Assembly: GCA_963691655.1 (NCBI GenBank) | Contig: OY829328.1 | Coordinates: forward strand, 13,346,704 to 13,410,703 | DNA length: 64,000 nt | DNA from: Toxonevra muliebris | Lineage: Eukaryota > Arthropoda > Insecta > Diptera > Pallopteridae | Reading direction: 5' to 3' | In this document: in pieces, positions 12,748-24,985 of the stretch | How positions within the stretch are numbered: position 1 is the stretch's first letter | Layout of the letters: each line of letters starts with the position of its first letter | Position numbers and translations under genes: made by a program | The notes under the pieces: generated by a model | Databases searched by the model: none | The model's input: the letters and a program-made list of their open reading frames with translations, nothing else | Told to the model about the DNA's origin: nothing

Positions 12748-14939
12748 AACCGATGGTTGATGGTGGGTTCACAGATGTGTTAAGTACCAATTAAAGAAAT
12801 TTACAGAAACACCTTAAAGCCATTTATTGAAACTTTTTTCGTGCTATAGACCGTACAGAAATCCAACACTTTAATGTCCTAAGCAGTGATGGCAAGCAGA
12901 AGAGTGGTAGCGAGTAGGAGAGCAAAAAAGTTAACTTTACTAAAGAGTAAGCCCTCATATGAGGACAACAGATGAAAAATCTAATAAAAATATTTTTATC
13001 TTATTTTGTTATTATTATAATTACCAGGAAGCGGAAAATGGTAAAATACAATTTTCAAAAATTTTTTTTTTTCTTTCTTTTTCTTTCTCATAAGCGACAT
13101 AGTCAGAAATACGGAAATGTTGAAATTCCAAAATCAATGCTAACTAAAGATAAGAAATTTAAGAAAAGTTTACCCCGCTCGGAAAAAAAACTCCCCAAAC
13201 AATTTTCAGTGAGTTTTTTTTTTTGATAGTCTGTGTACAAAACTTTAACAAATAAAACTCATTTTCACTGTTAGGAAATCACAAATTATAACCTTACAAA
13301 TATATGGTTTCGTTTTCGCACCATAAATGAGCCCGTTTCTGGATCGAATTGGCTACAATCCGTAAAAGCTGCACTCTCAATGCACCGTCTCATTATTGTC
13401 ATATCGTATGGAAAACTAAATAGAATCAAACGATGCTACAGCAAAACGTGCCATTTCCATTCCAATATTGAATATAAAAAATGAAGAACACTCAGCTTAG
13501 AATACAGCAAAGCGTACCCTTTTTGTATTGAGTTTTTGTATAGAGAACTAAGTAGAAATGTATACAGCAAAACGGGCCATGTTATAAAGAAAACGGGGAA
13601 ATTCCTGTAATAAGCACCTGCAATCCTTAACATATTTGAAATAGAACAATGTAATACATTTTTAATATGACCAAAATACGCATAGCTGAAATAATTTGGA
13701 GCAGCAATTGCTTATTGGATGTCACTGTTCAGCTTTGGAGATGGGTGACCACATACTATTAGTGGTCATGAGGTTGACAGTCTCACCAACAAACATTTCT
13801 CACTATCGGTTGCATTTATCATATTTTATTTATTCACCTAAAAAAAAACAATCCTATTAAAAAATGCTTTTGACAGATTCCATATGGGTCAGAATTCGTG
13901 AAATCAATCACTGAAAATTATTTTTTCTCAGATTTTAATGTAAATATGAAAATTAGTAAGTTTCTATAAGAAAAAACACGATTTCCAAATTTTTAGCTCA
14001 TAAAATTGTTTTCTTTACAACTTATTGACACTCATGGATATGAATAATTTCAGGAAGTTTTTTTTTTCAATTTGATGTATTTCGGGATCTGCTAAGCCAA
14101 ATTTATAGAAATTTTCAGGACTACTTCTTTTTTAGTGATAATTTATAAAGAATTTTTTTCGATCGCCAAATAACGGTAATTTGTTTATTTAGAAGTATTT
14201 GTTTATAACAATTAGCAAGCAAACATTGTTCTGAAGCATGAAAAATTCTAAAAAAAATCATAAACATTGCTAGTACTGTTTTAAAAAATATGCGCAAATT
14301 TCAAAGTGTGCCCATTTTTTGTTTAGAAGTTATGATTTTTTAAATCAGCAAGTAAGTAAGTGCGCTGTCGCTCGCAAAACAAAATTTACGAACACATTTT
14401 CGACTATGCAAATTTCACTATTTATTATTATAAATAAATCGATTATCGTCAAATATAAACTCTCCGGTTTGTTTAGAAAAAAATATATTTCCGGATATAG
14501 GGTGTATTTTCAACCTCCACTGAGATACAGGGTGTTTAAGAAAATCCCTTAGGAAAAATATTTGCCACCATATTATGTATCATAACTTCAATAATACTAA
14601 GCGTAGAGCAATAAAATAAGATTTGTTACATAGAAAATTAATAGAGCTTTTTTTAATGTCACATTTGTAATTAATAACTTTTTTAGGTTGGAAGCAATTA
14701 CTACTCAAAGTCCAAAAATACATTTTTTCTTTGACTTTTTTCTTTAGAAAATTTAAGTTTTTGGAAAAAGTTGTGTAACAATGTGTTTAATTTTTTATAT
14801 TCTTTTTATGCTCTGTAGTAAGATATTTCAATTTTGTATACCATATTCGTAACCAAGTTGTACTGTTACAAAGATACAGTAGTTAATGTAGTACTCCTCC
14901 ACTACATTTTCTTGTGCTTTCGTACAAATAAACAAACTA
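12748..14939. other. Non-coding DNA with a short spaced repeat
   Basis: No gene supported. It contains the spaced TACAGCAAAACG repeats listed separately. Two GGGTGT blocks near 14499 and 14530 (the second in GATACAGGGTGT) look like Tc1/mariner-type ends, but no element can be delimited. The rest is AT-rich. Confidence 0.4.
13437..13582. repeat. Three spaced copies of a TACAGCAAARCG motif
   Basis: TACAGCAAAACGTGCCA starts at 13437, TACAGCAAAGCGTACCC at 13503 and TACAGCAAAACGGGCCA at 13563, so the spacings are 66 and 60 bp. The intervening sequence is not clearly conserved by eye. It could be a decayed tandem repeat or a group of sites; no function is claimed. Confidence 0.5.
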
Positions 14940-16425
14940 TTAAAGGAATGAAAACGGATCCACCAAGACGGAGTATAAATGGAAAAAAACGTAAATTTTT
15001 CGTAGTTGACGGGCTTAAAACGAATCCGTTGGGTATCATATTGAACAATCGACGAGTGAAGGAGCGCGAACTTGAAGAAGCTACAGGCTTAACACATGGA
15101 TCAATGATTTAAGTTTTGCATACATATTTGGATATGAAAAAGCTATCTGCAAGATGGACGCCTCGTTTGCTCACAATTGACAACTAACGCAATCGTTAGA
15201 CAACTTCAAAATTTCAACCACAATACGAACAAGTTTTCGTAACTGTAGCGAGCTGGGAACAGTCGAAATAGTGGGTTTCTCCAAGTGAATCGAAACCAGG
15301 GCCGTAGCCAGATATTTTTTTTGGGGGGGGGGGGGACGGTTTTCATTCGAAGAAAATATTCATAAATAATATTTATCAAACTGATTTTTAAATACAAAAA
15401 TTTTGTGAAAAATTTTCCTATTTTTTTTAATCTTAACCTCAAAAAAATGGCCAAAAGTGACAAAAAATTCCCAGAATAATCAAATTAAATTTTTTCAAAT
15501 AAATATTATTTAATGTGCATTCTAGTGCATTTTTTTATCGTGAGGGACATAATTTCATTAACTCATTGACTTCCCACTTCTGATGATGTACCCAACCTCA
15601 AAAAAATTACCAAAAATTGTAGAGGCTAATTTTTTTCAAATGATCATCATTGGGAATTTGAGCCATTATCAATGATAAGGAACCCGGATGAGGTTGGCTT
15701 ATATTCCCTAAATTCGTGAAGTCACAGCATTGAAAGAGATCTTTCTAGTCGTGGTGCTCTGAGCAATAATGCGTTAAAAAACTAATTTTAAGATGGGTTT
15801 TGCTAATAAGATGAAGTTTTTGCGAAAGAATTTTTCACGTTGAACACGAATCTGAGGTCAAAAAATTCCCATCACGTCACGTTTTAGGAAAAAAATGGGG
15901 TTCAAGCAAGTCTTATTTTACAAGGATCCGATAATTTTTTTTATTTTTAATAATTTTTAAGCTTTTCAAACTGATTCAGGACGAAACCTTAAATCAAAAA
16001 CAGTTACTGACCCAGAAAAACTATGAATGCAGGAGTGCTCAGTATCACCTTCTCTTTTTGAATCCGTAGTCAAACCTCATGTCGAAGAAAACAAATCGGA
16101 TTTGATCGCATAGTGTAACTAAGATTTCAAATTTATTTTTTATATTTAACTTTTTAGAAAAAAAACCGATGGAAGTAGAAAATATCGTTAAATAGATTTT
16201 ATTTTGACTTTTTTTCCATCCATTGGCAATTAATCTCAAAAATTAGAATAAAGTTTCCACATTTCGGGGGGGGGGGGGGGGTCAGAACTCCCAAAACGCC
16301 CCCCCCCCCTAAATACGGCCTTGATCGAAACCAAAGAAGGTCAAAGTGCATTTGTCTACCAACAAGATAATGGCGACAGCTTTTTTGGATGTGGGCGGCG
16401 TGATTTACATCGACATAAAATGTTT
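14940..16425 (+). pseudogene. mariner transposase relic, split by a hAT-like insertion
   Basis: Upstream of the insertion the frame at about 14950-15109 gives NPLGIILNNRRVKERELEEA and TGLTHGSMI, then past a stop LHTYLDMKKLSARWTPRLL and TIDN. This is the second helix-turn-helix and linker region of mariner transposases (the usual form is KLSARWVPRLLT). Further frameshifts and stops follow to 15288. After the hAT-like element the reading resumes at 16332 with KKVKVH and then KIMATAFLDVGGVIYIDI, the block around the first catalytic-domain strand, whose Asp is kept in FLDV. The segment carrying the second and third catalytic residues is absent, as is a terminal repeat. The split shows that this mariner copy is older than the hAT-like insertion. 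Confidence 0.8.
15297..16323. mobile_element. hAT-like non-autonomous element with 8-bp target duplication
   Basis: The element begins CAGGGCCGTAG and ends TACGGCCTTG, giving an imperfect terminal inverted repeat of about ten bases. It is flanked on both sides by the identical 8-mer ATCGAAAC (15289-15296 and 16324-16331). An 8-bp duplication with CA...TG ends is characteristic of hAT elements. Near each end lie homopolymers: G at 15323-15335, G at 16266-16281 and C at 16299-16309. No transposase frame is visible in the 1027 bp, so it depends on another element for movement. A second, inverted and longer copy lies at 493-1942. Confidence 0.85.
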
Positions 16426-17570
16426 TTTGCACAAAAAGAATATTCCTTATTTCAATTTTCAGGGACTTATTGACCCGGCCTGGTACATTACGGAACCGAT
16501 TCTACGTACCGTAAACCTACCGCCGATTACGGGCATATGAATACGTTTATGCTCCGTTCATATGGATCGATCCGGAAAATTGTTTCTTGGGAAGTTCGGT
16601 GTTAGGGAGCCCAGCAAATACTCAAACATGGTTCGATTTGTATCTAACTGTTACTCAAGGTGACAGACTCTTCTGTTAACCATCTACGTTTTTTTTTATT
16701 TACGTATATCTATAAGTAATACCGATTTCAGAATCTCATGATTTAATTGCATTCCTTGTGTGTTAATCAGCAAAATTTATTAATTTTTCTTTCATTAAAA
16801 TTTTTATATTTCTGTTGATTTGCATTTTACCCAAAATGGATCATCAACTCTAAATTTAGCAGCCGTTAACATTTTATTTAAATTAAACTTGATGACTTAA
16901 AACACATACACATGTACAAAGAACAAAAATGCTCATGCACATAAATAAATAATAGAAACTTGCTTTAATTTTTACCCATTAACAAAAACCCAAAAAAAAA
17001 AATACACACTAACAACAAACATTTGTTTAAGAAATACCAAAAAACAAAAAGAAAAATATTTTATGCAAAAATTCTATTGTATTTTAAGGCTTCTTTATCG
17101 TTTAAAATAACCAAACAAATAAATTAAATAACTTTTTAATGAAGCTTTTTTCTTAGGTTTATTCTTAAGTGAGTAGCAGCAGTCTGTCTTAGTCTTTTTG
17201 TGCTTGAGTGCTTGAATTTAAATAATAAATTAATAGTATTAATTAAGTTTATTTTTTAATAAAAAAAAATATATAAATATATAGAAATTTTCAACTAACA
17301 ATCTTTTACACACACATACACACATTGACAAAGTACATTCACAAATACTAAATGCAAATACTAATAATTCTCCCTTTTGTTATGATAAAAAATTTAATTT
17401 TAACTTAATACAATATTTACTTAAATATTTGAAAGTTTATGCAACACTCAAACGAAATTCTTAGCTATATTGGTTGAATCAACTGGCGGAACTATAATTC
17501 CGCCAAAAACTTCTAGAGATATGAAAAATTGGCATCGGATCTGAAAACATTTTTTAGTGGCTGTTTACAT

Positions 17571-17710
17571 TGGCGCAAGCATGAGCGTCTGTCTGAAAGA
17601 GAGAGGTGGAAAAAATAGGTAGTAAGAAAGAGATAGAAACGCGTCTGTCTTTTTCTAGCTGGCAATTTTTTCTGCCTCTCTCTTTCAGACAGGCGTTCAT
17701 GCTTGCGCCA
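17571..17710. repeat. Palindromic hairpin element, 140 bp
   Basis: The left arm 17571-17606 begins TGGCGCAAGCATGAGCG and the right arm 17675-17710 ends with its complement. The 36-nt arms match at 34 positions. Pairing continues weakly into the loop (GGAAAAAAT against ATTTTTTCTG). TTACAT occurs on both outer sides, offset by one base. The shape fits a foldback MITE; a transcript would form a long hairpin. No coding content. Confidence 0.75.
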
Positions 17711-19924
17711 CTTACATACTCATTCATACTTCGATTCATTGTGTGTATCCAAAAAATTTTATGTGAATCATAATCTGAAAATATCAAGCTTCTATATTTG
17801 TCACTTAACTAATTCTTCAACTCCGCCAACACAAAATTCTCTGACTTCGAGCCACAATAACCGCAGTATAGAATTTTAGCCTTAATTAGTTACATAGTTA
17901 AAAAATAATTTAAATTAATTTTGCCAACTTGGCCGATGTAATTGAAACTGAGAAGGTAAAAAAATGATAGATATGGAAAATATCTAACTCAGAGAGTCCA
18001 TCAAGAAAATATTTTTTAAAATTGTTTTAAGATTCTCAATTGATTATATATGCAAAAATTTTTGAGTGTGTACATTTACTTATTTCCTGATTTCAATCTC
18101 AAAATGCGAAACCAAATATTTTAACGTCTATGCAATTAGTTGCCATAATAAATTCGATGATAAAAAAAAGCAAATATTTTGACAGTCATCTTATAAAAAC
18201 AACAACAATAACCATCGAAATCCGGTGGTGACTTTTCTAATATTTCATGAATGAATATAGTAATTTTTATTTCTTGTAATTTTTTGTTTTTTTTTTTTTT
18301 TTTTTACATTTCTTCTCAATTTCATTTTATTTTAGCCAATTTTTTTTCTACCAAGTTAAGTCACAAATTGTCTGTCTATTTGTCTGGCTGTCTTTGTTGA
18401 AAATCAAGAAGGGTGGGTGTTTTTTTTTTCATTTTTATTTGATTTAACTCAATGAAAGAAAAAAACATAATAATTTTAAAATCTGTTAACCACAATGAAA
18501 AATAAACATTTACATACATATACACCAGTTTATTCGATAATATTTTTTATACTCAAAAGATGTTTTTGTTGTTGACTTGTTTCTTTCTTTTTTTGCTTGG
18601 TTTATTCGATTCCGTATGTCTGAATGAAGCTAATTCAATTGACAAAAACCATAAATTGAGTTTGTGGTAATGAATGTGGGAGTTGTTATTATTTCTTATT
18701 ACTGTTGTTGTTGTTGTTGATGTTATTGTTTTTATTGTTGTGGTTACCGATATTACATTGTAGTTATATTATATAAAAAAACAAAAAAATTGTGTCATCG
18801 CAGATTATGTTACACTAAATAGAATAAATGTAGGACAATAAAGCTGAAAACCCCCAACCCTGGCACTGTGCACATAAAAATATTGATTGAGGTCATGACA
18901 TGAGCAGAAAATTTTATAATGCATTGATCTTGGTGTTAACTGAAAGATAATATTATATTTTTACATATAATTTTACTTTAATCGCAAATGTATGAAGTGT
19001 TTAAATTGCAAACACTTTCATTAAAATATTATTAAAAAATGTTACAAAACGATTTTTTACATATATGAAGACTTTGCTTTAAAATGTACGGATTTCCGTG
19101 CATAGGTATACTATTTTTTAAAAAATAAAATTCGAAACAATAAAATTAATACACATCGCACGAAAATATTTTTCAAAAAATCAAGTAAAGCCATTAGCTA
19201 AGTGCAACATAGTTGAGATTGTCAGCCAAGCCACTCCACTCTGCCAACATTGAAATAATGGCAATAGTAATTTTGATGATCAAAAATTTTAAAGGAGGTT
19301 AAATTTGATTTTGATTAAGCTTCAAATAAAGTAGTTTAATTATAGATATAGCAATCAGATAAAATCCTGAGCCAAGTACATATAAATTGTGTACATATTC
19401 AATTTTTTTCAGCATACAAGGCATGATCTTTTAACCGTCAACGGGCTGATAAGGTATCCGGGTACCTAAATGGTTTTTAAACTGTGTTATTCCTCGAAAT
19501 ATGGGTTTTTAATATGGAAAATTGCTATGAAACTAACTATGTCGATTTTAAAATAAAATTGATACATACTTGAGAAAAACGTTTAATTTTGATATAAAGG
19601 TTCCCTTAACTTCTTAAAGTAAACTTAGATCGAATTGTCAGTGGATACTGGTTATCCTACAAAAGGTGTTTTTTTTATCAGCCACATAACAGTTAAATGC
19701 AAAGTGTTGATTTGGAAAGGAAGATGGGTAAAAGAGTGGGGGGAAAGGGGAGAAATACCGAATTGCTGTTAGCGGACAAGATTGGGTTCATCGTTGTTTC
19801 ATGACATTGTCACCTGAAGTTGCCGTAGTTTTGCTCATTTATGGTTCTTGGGTTATTTTATGATTAACGATAATTTAAATATAGGAAAAACTTTTCTTAA
19901 AGAAAAACGTACTGACTTGTCCTT

Positions 19925-19992
19925 GCGTGGAATCCAAGCCGAGACCCCAGGAATTGTAGTCTAGCATACTAGCTCCCATTAGTTTACCGAAG
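19925..19992 (-). repeat. tRNA-like SINE fragment (degenerate)
   Basis: On the minus strand AATGGGAGCTAG (A-box-like, at 19969-19980) is followed by GGGGTCTCGGCTTGGATTCC (B-box-like, at about 19929-19948). The spacing fits a tRNA-derived promoter but no full cloverleaf can be drawn. Low confidence. Confidence 0.35.
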
Positions 19993-20157
19993 TATTAAAG
20001 AATTTTGAATGGAAAAAAATTAGCTTAGGGCTAACATAAGAATTTTGACCCGGAAGCTGCGTAAAATCTGCCAGTATATATGTTTCGTCGTCCATTATAC
20101 ATCATGAATATTTTTGTATGAAATTCGATTTTAATTTCCGAGCCCTACTTTTGGCAT

Positions 20158-20684
20158 CTAAATTTTTTTTACAGCATTCCTGTTTGTAACTTTTTGAACT
20201 TTGTATGTTTTCAAAACTGCATTGGCTTTAACTTTTCGCACCGAATAGTCAGAGAACTGGGCTAACCGGGCAGCTTTTCTACCGGATTTGTTTGGAGTTC
20301 TTTTCAATATGCTTTCTATTTTCTTGGCTTTCCCAATATCATGTGGTCCTTGTTTTCTTCCCGAACCAGGTTTCCTATCGATGGTCAAATTCTTCTGAAA
20401 TTGTTTAATAACATTGGAAACAGTTTGACGACAGACCTTCAATTCTTTGGCCAATTTTTTGTAGGACCAATTTGGATATTTTTGAAAATTTTTAATAATT
20501 TTAAGACGTACTTCTTTTTCTTCACTCATTTTGATCAAACTCACAATAAATCAACATGTTTGTCATTAAAAATAACAACTGACATATTTTTCAAAGATAA
20601 CTAGATCAAAGAAATTTTTAAATTTTACACCCAACAAAAATTATTAGGTAAAACGTGTGTTAAGATTTTTTCAATCTCACTCCT
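20158..20684 (-). mobile_element. Tc1/mariner-type element, N-terminal transposase fragment with one terminal repeat
   Basis: The minus-strand frame 20544-20158 (128 codons; the likelier start is the second Met, at 20529, MSEEKEVRLKI) has a first helix-turn-helix, SYKKLAKELKVCRQTVSNVI, a GR-rich hook GSGRKQGP, and a second helical region GRKAARLAQFSDYSVRKVKA. This is the bipartite DNA-binding region of Tc1/mariner transposases. The catalytic domain is missing. Upstream the element ends at 20684 in AATCTCACTCCT next to TA. The same terminus occurs at 36720 and 39220, where a matching C-terminal fragment is found, so the three are pieces of one family, possibly the DD41D (rosa-like) group. Confidence 0.75.
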
Positions 20685-20893
20685 TAGTTGTTTAATTAAT
20701 TAATGAAATAATTTTATTTTATTATAAGTTTATAAATATATTATAAATATTCAATTTTGCAATAATCAAAATTATGAAAAAAAATTAGTAAAACTTTCCC
20801 CAATTCATCATAAATAGTATCAAAAAAAAAGCATGACTAAAGTTGCAAGTATTTATGTAATTTTAATAACAATAAAAGCAATAAAATATACTA

Positions 20894-21807
20894 GGGGAAG
20901 TGAGTGTAAGTTGTGCCTGCGTGTTTGTAGGGCCACCAACATTTCGGTAATTTATTGAATTATTATTTTTATAAGGGTGTTGCCAGAGTTATCGCGAAAG
21001 CCATTAGGTGAGTTATCCTTCATTAAAAAAAAAATATTTTCCGATAAATCATGGCATCGTAGGTAAGGTTTTCTTTATCTTTTTTTGTTGGAATTTGTAT
21101 GTATATTTTGAGTTGATGGTAATTCTTTATTTTGTCACGTTTGCCCGGCGGCTTCCATTTTTTTTGGTGTTTTTTGTTTTTACACTGTAAGTTGGGTTAC
21201 AGAGGAAAACGTTGAAAATATTTTAGTCACTTTAAAGTTGGGGAAATTTTCCCGCAGTTTAGTCGCCGCAAAGAAAGAAAAAGAAAGCCATCACATCAAA
21301 AGCATGTTATAAAATGTCGAGAATAAGTTTTCAATGCTGATATGAATAGTTTTTGAAAGAATTTCTCTGCCTTTAAGGGCGTTTTTGATGGCACTATAAT
21401 CGGACAATTTAATTTCAATAATTTCAATCGTTTTTTACTTTTTCACTTCTTCTTTATGTTAAAATAAAACACTATAAAATTTTTTTTTTTTTTTATTCAA
21501 CTCTATCAACTTTCAGAACTGTTTTTGGATATTATATGTCATCTCGATGTTGAGACCTTTTATTTCAAGCAAAAAAAGGAAAGATTTGTAATTTCAAACG
21601 ATACCCCCAACTTTCTCGCATATTACAAACGACACCTATTTTACGATAGCGATTTTTTTCAAAACAAAGCAATGAAGATGATACAAAAGTATCAGCCATT
21701 TCGGCAAAAATGTAATACTCGACAAGATCTACCGGAATCAATCACTAAAATGGGGAAATTTAATTTTTGCGGTCAAACAAACTATGTCCAACTTACAATC
21801 ACTCCCC
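20894..21807. mobile_element. TA-flanked TIR element with GGGGAAGTG ends
   Basis: The left end is GGGGAAGTGAGTGTAAGTTG. The right end, read as reverse complement, is GGGGAGTGATTGTAAGTTGG. Both are bordered by TA (20892-20893 and 21808-21809). The arms differ by one indel and one or two substitutions over 20 bases. The 914-bp interior has a 135-codon ORF (21525-21932) that runs through the right terminus, so it is not an element gene. Non-autonomous, probably mobilised by a Tc1/mariner- or pogo-type transposase. The related element 39681-40825 shares the GGGGAGTG start. Confidence 0.65.
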
Positions 21808-21809
21808 TA

Positions 21810-22563
21810 CTCATTTACTCATATAAAATCGAAATGCGGGCAAAACAAAAACAAATAATCTCATGTCAAATTAATTGTGCATTTGTCAATTCATCAATAA
21901 TAGAGAACGATAAGAAAAATATAGCAAATTAAATAAAATTAATGTGATAAAAAATCAATGAGTGTAAACAATCAAATGTAGGTGTGTATGAGTATGTATA
22001 AAAATATATGAAAATATATCAAACTATAATTGTAAACAATAATAAATGCATAAATGTACCCAAAGGGAATGCCCAATGTGTAGCAAGCGAGAAAACAATC
22101 ACAATTCGGCACTTTACACAAGCTCCAAAGTAAATCATTACACTTTGCATCGCCCATTCTTCGAGGAAATAGTTGGTATTTTGAAAAGCTTTTCTTTCGA
22201 TTTGAGTGTAATGTAAAGATGTATATATATATTTATTTTTATTTTTTTTTCAATATATATATTTTTTTTTTCAAAAAACACATTGCTGTTTAGATTTCAT
22301 TCTCTTATATGTAAAGAGAAACGGTCAGGAAACGTCGACCTTCATCCAATTTTCCTATATTTAGGCAATCAATCTTCGAATACATTAGTTTTGATTTAGA
22401 AATGCATCATAGTATATATCCTACTTTCCCTCTGGGAATATATGCACACATACTTAGGTACATATGCACACACAAAAGTGTGCACGTGTGCATGAATAAT
22501 TAAAATCGCCAAAGAACACAATAAAATTAAATAATAAATAAGAAGAAATAAAAAAGACACATC
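21810..22563. other. Non-coding DNA, AT-rich
   Basis: TATA-rich runs near 22220-22270 and CA/TG-rich runs near 22440-22490. No gene, RNA gene or repeat family recognised. Confidence 0.4.
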
Positions 22564-22567
22564 TTAA

Positions 22568-24336
22568 CCCTCAAACTCTCAAACGTGTCTATAGACTTCT
22601 CCAAAAAAAGAAGAAATTGCCACTCTAACAGTTTTCTATAGAATACACCTAATTATATTGTTAGGGAATTTCTTAAGCGTTCATAAAAATTATCTGTATT
22701 AAAAACGTTAGCGACGTTGTACCAAAACCTCCAAAAAAGACGTACAGAGAGATAGTGATAGGTTGGTGTAAAGGTAAAAACAGTCTAGGTTTTCAAAACG
22801 AACAATTTTACTTTGGGTCGTCAAAGCTGTAGAAATTCAAATGAAAAAATGAGCCATCTATTTCTAAAAGACCCCAAACGCGACCTTGAATTGTGTAATA
22901 AATTTTTATTTGATAATCTATATGTATCTTCGGACGAACTGATCCGAACAGTGTACTCTTTAAAAAAATCATCAGTTCATCGTAGCGGCGGAAATTCGAA
23001 AACAATTTTGAATCAACAAGAAATATATCAAATATTATTTTTATCAAAAATTAATTACGAATAAAAATTGAGAAAGGACTAAAGCTAAAAGATCAATACT
23101 GCAGCCAAATTTATATGGATTTAGAAAAATAATGTCTCGTTGAAAGCAGAATTGAATGCAATTGTAATTTATATAAATTAGCATTACGTTGAATAAAAAA
23201 TAATTAAAGTATAAGGAAAACGTTAAAGAAAATTAGAAAAAAATTGGGATCTGTGAGATATTTATAGTAATTACACCGCCATTTTTCTTTGGATTTAAAA
23301 TTATGTACGATTTAAAGCGTCTATATAGTTTCTGTTGAATGTCTTATAAAAATTGATCATCGAGCAAACACTGTTGAAGTTATAGGCAAAAATAAAGTGA
23401 AACCCCTGAAAATCATTTTTTTGCTCCTAATAGTGTGTTCACATGGAAGTTGAAAATCGATTTTCATTACCCAAAATTCGATTTTCAGAAAAGTCGTTCA
23501 AACGGCATTTGGTTTTTCATCTATCAATTTTCATTCCCATTTTTTTGAGATCATTTACTTTTCTCACACTTTTTACAAATAACTAATGTCATCATGTTTG
23601 GCAGATACCAAAAAAAGTACTAAATATTGTAATAGATGGAATATTGTAGTAGCATTCTCTCAATTCTCTCAGAATCACAGAGTTGCATAGCAACGTTTTT
23701 CGTTGGAAATCGGCTGAAAATCAGATTTTCATTTAACAATTGTTTCATGGTAAATAGAAGTATTTAGAGGTAGATGCGTTTTTTCAAAAAGTAGCCATTT
23801 TAAATTTTTGACAAGTAAGCGGAACATTTTAGAGATACATTTTTTGAAATGGTTGAAAAAGATTAGGTTAGTAGTAAATTATTAATACTAGTTTTATTAC
23901 TTAGTACAAATTATAAATTTTATTTTTAATAAAAAAAGTAGAAATAATGTTATTTAAATTTGTTTTCTTTATTAGCAAACACTTTGAACATGTTAAGTGT
24001 TAAAAAATAATATAAAAAACAGCAACTATTTTTTCCTATTTATATGCAATACTATGCAAATTATTTTCTTAAAAACTCACACGTAAAAATTTAACTATGA
24101 AAATACAACTCTGTTGCAAAAAGAAGAATAGTATCAAAACAAATGTTTTCGCAATTGTCAAAGCTCCTCTTACTTGTCAAAATGCATCTACCTTCTTAAT
24201 TCATCTGCCATGAATTGTTCTATGACGAAAACTCAATTTCCAAGGGATTTTCAGCCAAAATCGATTTTGAACACCAAATTGAAATTTCATGTATACAGTT
24301 TTTTTAAGATCAATCAGAAATTAGTGAGCTAAAGGG
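22568..24336. mobile_element. TTAA-flanked element, long copy of a two-member family
   Basis: TTAA (22564-22567) is followed by CCCTCAAACTCTCAAACGTG. At the other side GTGAGCTAAAGGG runs into TTAA (24337-24340). The ends match those of the 423-bp element at 58437-58859 in opposite orientation: its left end CCCTCTAGCTCGCAAATTT corresponds to this right end (CCCTTTAGCTCACTAATTT), and GTGTCT-x-x-AG follows the other end in both. Both copies also carry AAACGTTAGCGAC inside (here at about 22703-22715). TTAA duplication is characteristic of piggyBac elements, but no transposase frame is visible. The ORF at 22813-23064 (83 codons) is unrecognised. An inverted-repeat element occupies the right half. 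Confidence 0.6.
23430..24300. repeat. Imperfect inverted-repeat element, about 870 bp
   Basis: The outer left end, GTGTTCACATGGAAGTTG with AAAATCGATTTTC, pairs imperfectly with the right end around 24226-24300 (TCAGCCAAAATCGATTTTG and CATGTATACAG). A second paired block joins 23712-23822 (GGCTGAAAATC, TTTCATGG, GGTAGATGC, TTGACAAGTAAG) with 24159-24262 (reverse complement: GGCTGAAAATC, TTCATGG, GGTAGATGC, TTGACAAGTAAG). It looks like a non-autonomous TIR element with long arms, lying within the TTAA-flanked element. No coding content. Confidence 0.55.
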
Positions 24337-24439
24337 TTAATCATAATTGTAAATGAAAAATATGCACATGCACACATACACTCATTTATGCATATTTATT
24401 GCATCTTACTAGAAGAAATTACACATGCACTGCAATGCA

Positions 24440-24820
24440 TCGAACACAATGGAACCGGCAGCAACACGACGACAGCAGATATTAAGGTGTTGACTGCAAC
24501 TTGAACACAATGAACGCGGCAACGACAGAACTCGTTCCTTCAATTAAGTTTTCATCCATATCTATTTTTGATTAGAATTTAAACAGTAATTTTTGTTAAA
24601 ACTTTTCATAAATTTACTTATTTCTGTTAATTACTATCGAAAATAACAGAAACAAACAAAACGGAATTACTTTCACGACTGATAATTTGTTTACATTTCA
24701 TTCTGCCGCAAGTCAAAAATAGAATTAGATTGTAGTCGATGGCTGCAGCAATTATCGTTGTGTTGCATTACCGTAGTATTGTAATTGTCGCAATGTTGCT
24801 GCCGCATTTATTGTGTTCCA
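24440..24820. repeat. AACACAAT..GGCAGCAAC repeat, direct and inverted copies
   Basis: GAACACAATGGAACCGGCAG (24442) and GAACACAATGAACGCGGCAA (about 24502) are direct copies. GTTGCTGCCGCATTTATTGT (24794) is an inverted copy. The arrangement suggests the arms of an eroded inverted-repeat element of about 380 bp. Nothing coding. Confidence 0.4.
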
Positions 24821-24941
24821 TACATCATAAGTCATAAAACTGTTCCGAAGTACACCTATTTTTAGGTCAAGACTACTAACATCAAATATTGGAAAATCAA
24901 AAAGTAATAGTTTTGAAATTTCCTGGCTGGTCATTAAGGTA

Positions 24942-24985
24942 AGCACAAAAGGCAACAATTGTTTGAAATTGTTGCCTTTTGTGCT
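24942..24985. repeat. Perfect 19-bp palindrome with 6-nt loop
   Basis: AGCACAAAAGGCAACAATT (24942-24960), loop GTTTGA, then the exact reverse complement (24967-24985). The perfect arms suggest recent origin, selection or a template-switch event. It could form a stem-loop in RNA or a cruciform in DNA. Confidence 0.9.

Larger units (their letters stand above)
16426..20157. other. Non-coding DNA with a hairpin repeat and a tRNA-like repeat
   Basis: At 16460-16540 a short frame reads DPAWYITEPILRTV, which I do not recognise. From 16690 to 19400 the sequence is AT-rich with poly-T and GTT repeats (for example 18701-18720). It contains the hairpin at 17571-17710 and the tRNA-like repeat at 19925-19992, both listed separately. 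No coding gene is supported. Confidence 0.4.

Noticed and set aside
21525..21932. 135-codon ORF as the gene of the TIR element
   Set aside because: It runs past the right terminus (21807) and has no transposase motif.
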